Shown here one piece after another: positions 18,124-25,445 of a stretch of 64,000 bases of DNA. The position numbers and the translations under genes are program-made. This stretch comes from JAKPBU01 sp964425695 (lineage in GTDB: Bacteria > Pseudomonadota > Gammaproteobacteria > Xanthomonadales > Xanthomonadaceae), in contig CAYRNF010000010.1 of the NCBI GenBank assembly GCA_964425695.1, forward strand, positions 39,804 to 103,803, in the 5' to 3' direction. Under the pieces are notes generated by a model. That model saw only the letters and a program-made list of their open reading frames with translations, did no database searches and was not told the DNA's origin. Position 1 is the first letter of the stretch; each line of letters opens with the position of its first letter.

Positions 18124-19359
18124 ATGGTCGATCCCCTGGCAACACGCACTTCGCAAGGCTGGCGATTGCCCGGCATCGCCAACCTGCATTCGCACGCGTT
18201 CCAGCGCGCCATGGCGGGCATGGCCGAGCGCCAGACCGATCCGCTGGACAGCTTCTGGACGTGGCGCGAAACCATGTACCGCTTCGCCGCGCGGTTCGAT
18301 CCGGACACGCTGCACGCGGTGGCCGCGCAGCTGTATGCGGAGATGCTGGAAGCCGGCTACACCCGCGTGTGCGAGTTCCATTACCTGCACCACGGCCCCG
18401 ACGGCACGCCCTACGCGCGACCCACCGCCATGTCGGAGGCGTTGATCGCCGCGGCGCGCGATACCGGGATCCGCCTGACCCTGCTGCCGGTGCTGTACGT
18501 CACCGGCGGATTCGATGCGCGGCCGCTGTCGGAACGCCAGCGCCGCTTCGGCAACGACGTGGAGCGCTACCTGTCGCTGTTCTCCGCGTTGCGGGCGCAG
18601 CAGGGCGCGCGCGTGCGCGTCGGCTGCGCGCTGCACAGCCTGCGCGCGGTGCCGCCGGATGCGATGGACGCGTTACTGGCCGCGGTGCCGGCCGATGCGC
18701 GCATCCACGTGCACGTCGCCGAGCAGACGGCGGAGGTGAACGAGTGCATCGCCGCGCGCGGTGCCCGGCCGGTGGAGTGGCTGCTGGACAACGCGGAGGT
18801 GGACGCGCGCTGGACCCTGGTGCACGCCACCCACCTGCTGCAGGCCGAAGTGGACGGTATCGCGCGCAGCGGCGCCACCGTGGCCATCTGCCCCAGCACC
18901 GAAGCCAACCTGGGCGACGGCCTGTTCCCGCTGCGCGCCTACCTGGATGCAGGAGGCGCCTGGGGCATCGGTTCGGACTCGCACATCTCCGTGTCGCCGG
19001 TCGAGGAACTGCGCTGGCTGGAATACGGCCAGCGCCTGTTCGCGCGCCTGCGCAACATCGCCGTTGCGCGCGGCACGCCGAGCGTGGGCGACACGCTGCT
19101 GCGCGGCGTGGCCGCCAGCGCGCCGCTGGCCACGGGCTTCGACGACCACGGCGACCACATCGTGCTGGATGCCGATGCGCCCGTGCTGGCGGGCGCCACC
19201 GCGAACGACATCGCCGACCGCTGGATCTTCAGCGGCAACCGCAGCGTGGTGCGCGAGGTGGTCGTGGACGGCGAACGGGTGGTGGTGGACGGCCGCCACC
19301 GCGACGCCGAGGCCATCGCGGCGCGCTATCGCGCCGCGATCGCGGTGCTGCTGCAGTAG
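18124..19359 (+). CDS. hutF: Formimidoylglutamate deiminase, short N-terminus
   Basis: HutF (411 residues) converts N-formimino-glutamate to N-formyl-glutamate and ammonia in the five-step histidine pathway. It is an amidohydrolase with NLHSHAFQRAMAG (H22, H24), SFWTWRE, CEFHYLHH, HVHVAEQTAEV, VHATHL, CPSTEANLGDG and GIGSDSHIS. Homology starts almost at once at PGIANLHSHAF. The 30-45-residue N-terminal beta strand region present in Pseudomonas HutF is missing, since no start codon exists further upstream in frame before the divergent small gene. The 57-bp gap to that gene must hold two divergent promoters. Confidence 0.9.
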   Translation: MVDPLATRTSQGWRLPGIANLHSHAFQRAMAGMAERQTDPLDSFWTWRETMYRFAARFDPDTLHAVAAQLYAEMLEAGYTRVCEFHYLHHGPDGTPYARPTAMSEALIAAARDTGIRLTLLPVLYVTGGFDARPLSERQRRFGNDVERYLSLFSALRAQQGARVRVGCALHSLRAVPPDAMDALLAAVPADARIHVHVAEQTAEVNECIAARGARPVEWLLDNAEVDARWTLVHATHLLQAEVDGIARSGATVAICPSTEANLGDGLFPLRAYLDAGGAWGIGSDSHISVSPVEELRWLEYGQRLFARLRNIAVARGTPSVGDTLLRGVAASAPLATGFDDHGDHIVLDADAPVLAGATANDIADRWIFSGNRSVVREVVVDGERVVVDGRHRDAEAIAARYRAAIAVLLQ

Positions 19360-19381
19360 GCAGGCCCCGGGCGCTGCCAGC

Positions 19382-19419
19382 GCGGGCGCCGATCGAGGAT
19401 CGCGTCGCGCGGCGCCCGC
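19382..19419. terminator. Hairpin between convergent hutF and ogt
   Basis: GCGGGCGCCG (19382-19391) and CGGCGCCCGC (19410-19419) are perfect inverted arms of 10 bp around an 18-nt loop. No T-run follows on either strand. Its place between two converging genes suggests a bidirectional end signal, but it could be a repeat. Confidence 0.4.
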
Positions 19420-19468
19420 GCACACCGCGTCGGCTCGACGCCCGTCCCACCCGCGGGTCGCGCCGGCT

Positions 19469-19984
19469 TCAGACGACCGGCCGGCCGAACAGGTCGTCGC
19501 CTGCCGGCGGCAGCGCCGCTTCCAGACGCAGCAGGAAGGCCTTGGTGTCCAGCCCGCCGCCGAATCCGGTCAGCGACCCGTCCGCGCCGATCACGCGATG
19601 GCAGGGCACCACGACGGGAAGCGGGTTGCGCCCGTTGGCTGCGCCGACCGCACGCACCGCGGCGGGCCTGCCCACGCGCTGCGCCAGTTCGCGATAGCTC
19701 CACGTGGCGCCGTACGGGATGCCCGCCAACGCCTGCCAGACCTGGCGCTGGAACGCGGTGCCCTGCGGCGCCAGCGGCACGTCGAAGGTGCGGCGCGTGC
19801 CGTCGAAGTAGGCGGCCAGCTCGCGTTGTGCCTGGCGCAGCACGGCGTTGTCGCCCTGGTGCCAGTCGGCGCCGCGGCGCACCGGGTGGCGGTTGTGGCG
19901 GAACTCGATCGCCACCAGCGCCGCATCCGAGGCGGCCAGCAGCAGCGGCCCCACCGGGCTGGGGATCTGGCGGAACGCGATCAT
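19469..19984 (-). CDS. ogt: Methylated-DNA--protein-cysteine methyltransferase
   Basis: A 171-residue suicide DNA-repair protein that removes alkyl groups from O6-alkylguanine. It carries TAFQRQVWQALAGIPYG, the helix-turn-helix RVGRPAAVRAVGAANGRNP and the active site VVPCHRVIG with acceptor C128, then GSLTGFGGGLDTKAFLL. Its ATG overlaps the TGA of the upstream Ada-AlkA fusion (ATGA), so translation is coupled. Together the two genes supply what a full Ada protein plus AlkA supplies in E. coli. Confidence 0.94.
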   Translation of the reverse strand: MIAFRQIPSPVGPLLLAASDAALVAIEFRHNRHPVRRGADWHQGDNAVLRQAQRELAAYFDGTRRTFDVPLAPQGTAFQRQVWQALAGIPYGATWSYRELAQRVGRPAAVRAVGAANGRNPLPVVVPCHRVIGADGSLTGFGGGLDTKAFLLRLEAALPPAGDDLFGRPVV

Positions 19985-21513
19985 GCCGCGCGCTTCCGCG
20001 AGCCCGCGCCCGCAGCCACGGGGCGCGGGACGGGCGCCGCAGCGGCCATCGCGTCGCGCCACAGATGCAGCACCGCATACGCGCGCCATGGGCGCCAGCG
20101 TTCGGCGTGCGCGGACAGCGCGCGCGCCGTGAGACGCGATCCGTCCGTGGGCACTGCCTTCTGCAGTACCAGGTCTTCGGCGGGAAACGCGTCCGGGTGA
20201 CCCATCGCGCGCAGCGCGATGTACTGCGCGGTCCACGGGCCGATCCCCGGCAGCGCCGTCCAGCGCGCCGCGAAATCCTCCAGCGTGCGTTCCACCCGGA
20301 AGTCCACCACGCCGGCCAGCACCGCGCGCGCCACCGTGCGCACCGTGTCGGCGCGCGCGCGGGTCAGCCCGATCTGCGCCAGGTCGGCATCGGCCAGCTG
20401 CAGCGGGGTGGGGAACACGTGGGTGAGGCCGTCGCCGGGCGGCGCGGCGAGCGCATCGCCGAAACGTTGCGCGATGCGCGCGGCGAACGTGCGCGCCGCG
20501 GCCACGCTGACCTGCTGCCCCAGGATCGCGCGCACCGCGATCTCGAAACCGTCCCAGCCGCTGGGGATGCGCAGCCCGGGCCGTGCGCGAAGCAGCGGCC
20601 TGAGCCGTGCGTCGGCCGCCAGCACGCGCGCGATCGCATCCGGATCCGCATCCAGGTCGAACATGCGCCGCATCCGCGCCACCACCGCCGGCAGGCGCGA
20701 TGCCTCCACGCCGTGCAGTTCCAGCCGCAACGCGTGTTCGCCCGGCCACGCAGCCACGCGCAGCCAGGCCGGCGCCATGCCCGGCGCGGCGATCACGCGC
20801 GCGTAGCCCTCGCCGTCCACGGCCTCCACGCCCGGCAGCGCGCGGCCGCGCAAAAAGTCGAGCAGGGTCGCGAAGTCGTAGGGCGGGCGGTAGGCCATGC
20901 GCAGTACCAGGCCCTCGCCTGCGCGTTCGGCGGCCGCGGCCGGACGCCTGCGCAGGTCGCGCGGCGCCATGCGGTACGCGGACAGGAAGCTCGCGTTGAA
21001 CCGGCGCACGCTGCCGAATCCCGCCGCGTGCGCCACCTCGGTGATCGGCATGGCGGTTTCGGTGAGCAGCTGCTTGGCGAACAGCAGGCGACGCGTTCCG
21101 TGCACGGCCACCGGCGATGCGCCGACGCGCTCCACGAACAGCCGCCGCAGCTGGCGTTCGCCCAGGTGCACGCGCTGCGCCAGCGCGGACAGCGGCTGCT
21201 CCGCCAGGAACCCCTGTTCGACCAGCTTCAGCGCGCGCGCCAGCACCGCGTCGCCGCGCCGCCACGCACCGTCCCCGGGCGACAGCTCGGGCCTGCAGCG
21301 CAGGCACGGCCGGTAACCGTCGGCTTCGGCCGCGGCGGCGGTGCGGTAGTAGCGCACGCGCCGCGCCCATGGCGCCGGGCACACCGGCCGGCAGTAGATG
21401 CGCGTGCTGCGCACCGCGGTGAAGAACAATCCGTCGAAGCGCGCGTCGCGGCTCAGCCGCGCCTGCTCGCAGACCTGGGAATCGGGCAGGGCGGGCGCAT
21501 CAGCGTCGGGCAT
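19981..21513 (-). CDS. Ada-type regulator fused to AlkA 3-methyladenine glycosylase
   Basis: A 510-residue fusion for alkylation damage. Residues 1-80 are the Ada zinc and phosphotriester-repair domain (C41, C45, C70, C73 in YCRPVCPAPWARR and CLRCRPE). About 90-190 is an AraC-type helix-turn-helix (LSALAQRVHLGERQLRRLF, ITEVAHAAGFGSVRRFNASF). About 200-490 is AlkA: an N-terminal sub-domain, then the helix-hairpin-helix LPGIGPWTAQYIALRA (422-437) with catalytic D447 in FPAED. It both senses methyl phosphotriesters and excises alkylated bases. The O6-methylguanine domain of Ada is encoded by the coupled ogt gene. Confidence 0.93.
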   Translation of the reverse strand: MPDADAPALPDSQVCEQARLSRDARFDGLFFTAVRSTRIYCRPVCPAPWARRVRYYRTAAAAEADGYRPCLRCRPELSPGDGAWRRGDAVLARALKLVEQGFLAEQPLSALAQRVHLGERQLRRLFVERVGASPVAVHGTRRLLFAKQLLTETAMPITEVAHAAGFGSVRRFNASFLSAYRMAPRDLRRRPAAAAERAGEGLVLRMAYRPPYDFATLLDFLRGRALPGVEAVDGEGYARVIAAPGMAPAWLRVAAWPGEHALRLELHGVEASRLPAVVARMRRMFDLDADPDAIARVLAADARLRPLLRARPGLRIPSGWDGFEIAVRAILGQQVSVAAARTFAARIAQRFGDALAAPPGDGLTHVFPTPLQLADADLAQIGLTRARADTVRTVARAVLAGVVDFRVERTLEDFAARWTALPGIGPWTAQYIALRAMGHPDAFPAEDLVLQKAVPTDGSRLTARALSAHAERWRPWRAYAVLHLWRDAMAAAAPVPRPVAAGAGSRKRAA

Positions 21514-21589
21514 GACCTCAGGCTAGCACCGCGCCCGGCGGCGGACTGGCCGCATTCGGACATGGACGCGCCCCCGGCCGGATGGGCAG

Positions 21590-21607
21590 GCGCGGCTGAA
21601 GCCGCGC
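21590..21607. repeat. Palindromic repeat GCGCGGCT-GA-AGCCGCGC
   Basis: An 8-bp perfect stem with a GA loop. The identical 18-bp core recurs at 21730-21747 and a shortened form at 223-236. These are REP-type elements. Confidence 0.65.
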
Positions 21608-21729
21608 GCGCCGGCCGCATATCCGAAGCGCGACGAACAGGGCGGCCGCCTTGCAGCGCACCTGTGGCGCGCGGTGAACGCTGCGGCTGCGCGCTGCGCT
21701 GCCGCCCGTATCGGCGATGCGACCCGGGC

Positions 21730-21751
21730 GCGCGGCTGAAGCCGCGCCTAC
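21730..21751 (-). repeat. GTAG-headed REP element
   Basis: On the minus strand it reads GTAG, G, then the palindrome GCGCGGCT-TC-AGCCGCGC, the layout of GTAG-class REP sequences described in Stenotrophomonas. The GTAG head overlaps the stop codon of the phosphodiesterase gene, so the hairpin sits directly at its 3' end and could protect or end that transcript. Confidence 0.6.
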
Positions 21752-23028
21752 GGCGGCGCGTCGCGCAGGGCGGGGCGCAGCGATGCGATGTCGCCGTCGT
21801 TCGGTGCCGGCCGGATGCCGATCAGGTGCGCCAGCAGCGGATACACGTCCACGTTGGGAAACGGGGCCAGCGTGGCGCCCGCGCGGAACGCCGGACCGCG
21901 CGCCAGGAACAACGCGCGCATCGAGGGCAGCGCGGGATCGTAGCCATGCGAGCCGCGCATGTGCGCGGGGCGCCGTGCCGCCAGGTCGCGCGGCAGCAGG
22001 TCCCAGCCTTCGTGCATCTGGCACACGATGGGCGGAATGCGCGGGTGGCTGCCGTAGCGCCAGCGCGCGGGCAGCTCGCCCTTGCGCCAGCATTCGAACT
22101 GCGGATGCCGGCCCAGCAGCTTGCGCTCGACGATGTCCGCCTTGCCCGGTTTCGGAACCACGGTGACGACCTGGCCGATGCTGACGATCCGCGCCTCGTC
22201 CATGCCCACCACGTCTTCCGCGGCCAGCGCGTGTCCCGGCGGCGATTCGGCCATGCCGTGGTCGGACACGATCACCAGGTTCACGTCGTCGAGCTGCCCG
22301 CGCGCCTGCAGCCCGGCGACCAGCCTGCCCAGCGCGGCGTCCACGGCGCGCACCGCGGCGTGCGCCTGCGGGGAGTGCGGTCCGTAGCTGTGCGCCTGCT
22401 TGTCCACGGTTTCGAAGTACAGCGTGGCGATCCGCGGGCGCGTGCGGCCGGGTTCGCCCAGCCAGCCGAGCACGGTGTCCACGCGGCGCTCCAGCGGCAT
22501 CGCGGTGTCGTCGGTATAGGCGAACCACCGCGTGGGCCGCCTGCCGGCGATCTCGGCCTCGCTCCCGGGCCAGTACAGCGTGGCGCTGGGCAATCCGGCC
22601 TTCTCGGCGCCCACCCAGATCGGCTCGCCGCCCCACCAGCGCCCGTCGCCCACCGCGGCGCGGTCGGACAGCTTGAACCCGCCCAGCACCGGGTCGAGCA
22701 TGGTGTTGTGCACCAGCCCGTGGTGGTCGGGCACCAGCCCGGTGGCGATGGCGTAGTGGTTGGGGAAGGTGAGGCTGGGATACGCGGGTGTCATCCAGCG
22801 CGCGCGCACGCCTTCGCGCGCGATGCGCGACAGGGTGGGCGTGATGCCCAGTTCCAGGTAGTCGGGGCGGAAGCCGTCCAGCGAGACCAGCAGGGTGCTC
22901 GGGCGCGGCGCCGTCTGCGTGATGCGCGCAGGATCCACGGCGGCCGGCGGCGGCGTGGCGCACGCCGCGCCCAGCAGCGCCGCCAGCGTCGCCACCAGCA
23001 GTGCGGGGAAGGGTCGGATCTTCGTCAT
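21748..23028 (-). CDS. Type I phosphodiesterase/nucleotide pyrophosphatase, secreted
   Basis: A 426-residue alkaline-phosphatase-superfamily enzyme of the ectonucleotide pyrophosphatase group that hydrolyses phosphodiester or pyrophosphate bonds outside the cytoplasm. The signal MTKIRPFPALLVATLAALLGAAC is a lipoprotein-like leader ending LLGAAC. Catalytic marks are LLVSLDGFRPDYLE (first metal Asp), the nucleophile threonine in PAYPSLTFPNHYAIATGLVPDHHG, YFETVDKQAHSYGP, and VSDHGMAE. The natural substrate is unknown. TAAGAT lies exactly 6 nt before the ATG and no ribosome binding site is visible. Confidence 0.9.
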   Translation of the reverse strand: MTKIRPFPALLVATLAALLGAACATPPPAAVDPARITQTAPRPSTLLVSLDGFRPDYLELGITPTLSRIAREGVRARWMTPAYPSLTFPNHYAIATGLVPDHHGLVHNTMLDPVLGGFKLSDRAAVGDGRWWGGEPIWVGAEKAGLPSATLYWPGSEAEIAGRRPTRWFAYTDDTAMPLERRVDTVLGWLGEPGRTRPRIATLYFETVDKQAHSYGPHSPQAHAAVRAVDAALGRLVAGLQARGQLDDVNLVIVSDHGMAESPPGHALAAEDVVGMDEARIVSIGQVVTVVPKPGKADIVERKLLGRHPQFECWRKGELPARWRYGSHPRIPPIVCQMHEGWDLLPRDLAARRPAHMRGSHGYDPALPSMRALFLARGPAFRAGATLAPFPNVDVYPLLAHLIGIRPAPNDGDIASLRPALRDAPP

Positions 23029-23034
23029 CGCGAA

Positions 23035-23040
23035 ATCTTA
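23035..23040 (-). promoter_or_regulatory. -10 element of the phosphodiesterase gene, leaderless layout
   Basis: On the minus strand TAAGAT is followed by TTCGCG and the ATG. The 6-nt spacing matches lpxH, map and others in this window. Confidence 0.5.
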
Positions 23041-23255
23041 AGCGGCGCGCGTGACATGCCCGCGGTCGCCTCACCGCCTGGAGCGGCCTTTGCAGGCGAC
23101 TCCCACGTGCACGGGCGGCAAGGCCTGACGCGTGCGTGAACCGCTGGCTCCGCGGCTTTTCCCGGCGCCCCTGCGGGGCGTATGGTGGTGCTTGGCGCCG
23201 CTGCCCGGGCCACCCGGCGGGCGGGCCTGTCGCCACCGCCACAGGAGTTGCTGCC

Positions 23256-23576
23256 ATGACCCGTTTCCTGCTCGCCACGGCGCTGTGCGGACTTGCGTTT
23301 GCCGCCAGTGCGCAGACCGCTTCCGTTTCTGCCGGCGTTTCCGCCGGAGACGGGGCCGCCACCGATACGCCGGCCCTGTCCGATCGCAACTGCCTGCGCG
23401 AAACCGGCAGCCGCCTGGTGGCCGCGCGCAATGCCGCTGCGGCCCAGTCCGGCGACAACGACCGCCGCCGCTGCGTCTCGGCACCGGGTCGCAGTTACAG
23501 CCGCGAAGACCTGGAGCGCACCGGCAGCGTGGACATCGCCGACGCCCTGCGCAGGCTGGATACGTCCATCCGCTGA
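23256..23576 (+). CDS. Small secreted protein, unknown function
   Basis: A 106-residue predicted periplasmic protein. The signal peptide is MTRFLLATALCGLAFAASAQ. The mature part has a Cys pair (NCLRETGSR and RRRCVSAPG) and ends in SREDLERTGSVDIADALRRLDTSIR, a motif recalling the start of TonB-receptor plug domains (ERTG...IADALRRLDPSI). A CAGGAG ribosome binding site precedes the ATG. It is monocistronic, ended by a strong terminator. Homologues of this type occur in related bacteria but the role is unknown. Confidence 0.7.
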   Translation: MTRFLLATALCGLAFAASAQTASVSAGVSAGDGAATDTPALSDRNCLRETGSRLVAARNAAAAQSGDNDRRRCVSAPGRSYSREDLERTGSVDIADALRRLDTSIR

Positions 23577-23603
23577 CACCGTCGCATCCGCATTGCCTGC
23601 CAC

Positions 23604-23634
23604 GAACGCCCGGCCCATGCCGGGCGTTCGGTTT
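23604..23634 (+). terminator. Intrinsic terminator after the small secreted protein gene
   Basis: GAACGCCCGGC, loop CCAT, GCCGGGCGTTC makes an 11-bp perfect stem followed by GGTTT, 28 nt after the stop. Confidence 0.8.
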
Positions 23635-23701
23635 CATGGGACTTGCGGGTCATGCACCCGCGGCGGCGCGCGCCACGGCGGCCGGCCCGCGCGGCAGCCC
23701 C

Positions 23702-23710
23702 TGCGATAAT
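23702..23710 (+). promoter_or_regulatory. Extended -10 of hutU
   Basis: TGCGATAAT (TG, one base, GATAAT) is a good extended -10 located 30 nt before the hutU ATG. Confidence 0.5.
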
Positions 23711-23740
23711 CCGGGCATCGCATCCACCCGGAACCGCGCC

Positions 23741-25420
23741 ATGGCCGATTCGCGCCTGCCTTCCCGCAACGATCCGTCCCGCTCCATCCGCGCGCCGCGC
23801 GGCAACACGCTCGCCTGCCGCAGCTGGCTGACCGAAGCGCCGTTCCGCATGCTGCAGAACAACCTGGATGCCGAGGTCGCCGAGAACCCGGCGGAACTGG
23901 TGGTGTACGGCGGCATCGGCCGCGCCGCGCGCGACTGGGACTGCTACGACGCGATCCTGGACACGCTGAAGACGCTGCGCGACGACGAAACCCTGCTGGT
24001 GCAGTCCGGCAAGCCGGTGGGCGTGTTCCCCACACACCCCGACGCGCCGCGCGTGCTGATCGCCAATTCCAACCTGGTGCCGCACTGGGCCACGTGGGAG
24101 CACTTCAACGAGCTCGACCGCAAGGGCCTGATGATGTACGGCCAGATGACGGCCGGTTCGTGGATCTACATCGGCTCGCAGGGCATCGTGCAGGGCACGT
24201 ACGAAACCTTCGTGGAGATGGGCCGCCAGCACTACGGCGGCGACCTCACCGGCAAGTGGCTGCTGACCGCAGGCCTGGGCGGCATGGGCGGCGCGCAGCC
24301 GCTGGCCGCCAGCCTGGCCGGCATGAGCAGCCTCAACATCGAGTGCCGCCAGAGCAGCATCGATTTCCGCCTGAAGACGCGCTACGTGGACGAACAGGCG
24401 ACCGACCTGGACGACGCGCTCGCACGCATCGCGAAGTACACGGCCGCAGGCGAAGCGAAATCCATCGCCCTGCTGGGCAACGCCGCGGAGATCCTGCCGC
24501 AGCTGGTGCAACGCGGCGTGCGCCCGGACTGCGTCACCGACCAGACCAGCGCGCACGATCCGGTGCACGGCTACCTGCCCATCGGCTGGACGGTGGAGCA
24601 GTGGCTGGCCGGACAGAAGCAGCACCCGGAGAAGGTGCGCGACGCGGCCAAGACATCCATGCGCGTGCACGTCGAAGCGATGCTGGCCTTCCACGCCGCC
24701 GGCGTGCCCACCGTGGACTACGGCAACAACATCCGGCAGATGGCCAAGGACGAAGGCTGCGCCAACGCGTTCGACTTCCCCGGCTTCGTGCCCGCTTACG
24801 TGCGGCCGCTGTTCTGCCGCGGCATCGGCCCGTTCCGCTGGGTCGCGCTGTCCGGAGATCCGGAAGACATCTACCGGACCGACGCGAAGGTCAAGGAACT
24901 GATCCCGGACGACGCGCACCTGCACAACTGGCTGGACATGGCGCGCGAGCGCATCAGCTTCCAGGGCCTGCCGGCGCGCATCTGCTGGGTCGGCCTGGGC
25001 CTGCGCCACAAGCTGGGCCTGGCGTTCAACGAGATGGTTCGCAACGGCGAACTGAAGGCGCCGGTGGTGATCGGCCGCGACCACCTGGATTCGGGCAGCG
25101 TCGCATCGCCCAACCGCGAGACCGAAGCCATGCGCGACGGCTCCGATGCGGTCAGCGACTGGCCGCTGCTCAACGCCATGTTGAACGTGGCCGGTGGCGC
25201 GACGTGGGTGAGCCTGCACCACGGCGGCGGCGTGGGCATGGGCTACTCGCAGCACTCGGGTGTGGTGATCGTGTGCGACGGCACGCCCGAGGCCGACAGG
25301 CGCATCGCGCGCGTCTTGTGGAACGACCCGGGCACGGGCGTGATGCGGCATGCGGATGCGGGCTACCAGATCGCCAGGGACTGCGCCGCGGAGCAGGGCT
25401 TGAAACTGCCGATGGCGTGA
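23741..25420 (+). CDS. hutU: Urocanate hydratase
   Basis: HutU (559 residues) is the NAD-dependent enzyme that hydrates urocanate to imidazolone-propionate, second step of histidine breakdown. It contains the NAD-binding TAGLGGMGGAQPLAASLAGM, RQSSIDFRLKTRYVDEQ, VTDQTSAHDPVHGYLP, the active-site FCRGIGPFRWVALSGDPEDI, and GLPARICWVGLGLRHKLGLAFN. The length equals the family norm (about 556). It stands alone with its own promoter, 4.4 kb from hutF, unlike the contiguous hut operons of many relatives. Confidence 0.96.
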   Translation: MADSRLPSRNDPSRSIRAPRGNTLACRSWLTEAPFRMLQNNLDAEVAENPAELVVYGGIGRAARDWDCYDAILDTLKTLRDDETLLVQSGKPVGVFPTHPDAPRVLIANSNLVPHWATWEHFNELDRKGLMMYGQMTAGSWIYIGSQGIVQGTYETFVEMGRQHYGGDLTGKWLLTAGLGGMGGAQPLAASLAGMSSLNIECRQSSIDFRLKTRYVDEQATDLDDALARIAKYTAAGEAKSIALLGNAAEILPQLVQRGVRPDCVTDQTSAHDPVHGYLPIGWTVEQWLAGQKQHPEKVRDAAKTSMRVHVEAMLAFHAAGVPTVDYGNNIRQMAKDEGCANAFDFPGFVPAYVRPLFCRGIGPFRWVALSGDPEDIYRTDAKVKELIPDDAHLHNWLDMARERISFQGLPARICWVGLGLRHKLGLAFNEMVRNGELKAPVVIGRDHLDSGSVASPNRETEAMRDGSDAVSDWPLLNAMLNVAGGATWVSLHHGGGVGMGYSQHSGVVIVCDGTPEADRRIARVLWNDPGTGVMRHADAGYQIARDCAAEQGLKLPMA

Positions 25421-25445
25421 GCCGCGCGCCCGTGGCGCGCACGCC

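Noticed and set aside
19828..23139. A 1103-codon open frame on the plus strand
   Set aside because: It lies antisense to the Ada-AlkA, ogt and phosphodiesterase genes, which are clearly homologous to known families. Its product is Arg/Ala/His-rich without domains, the usual shadow in GC-rich DNA.
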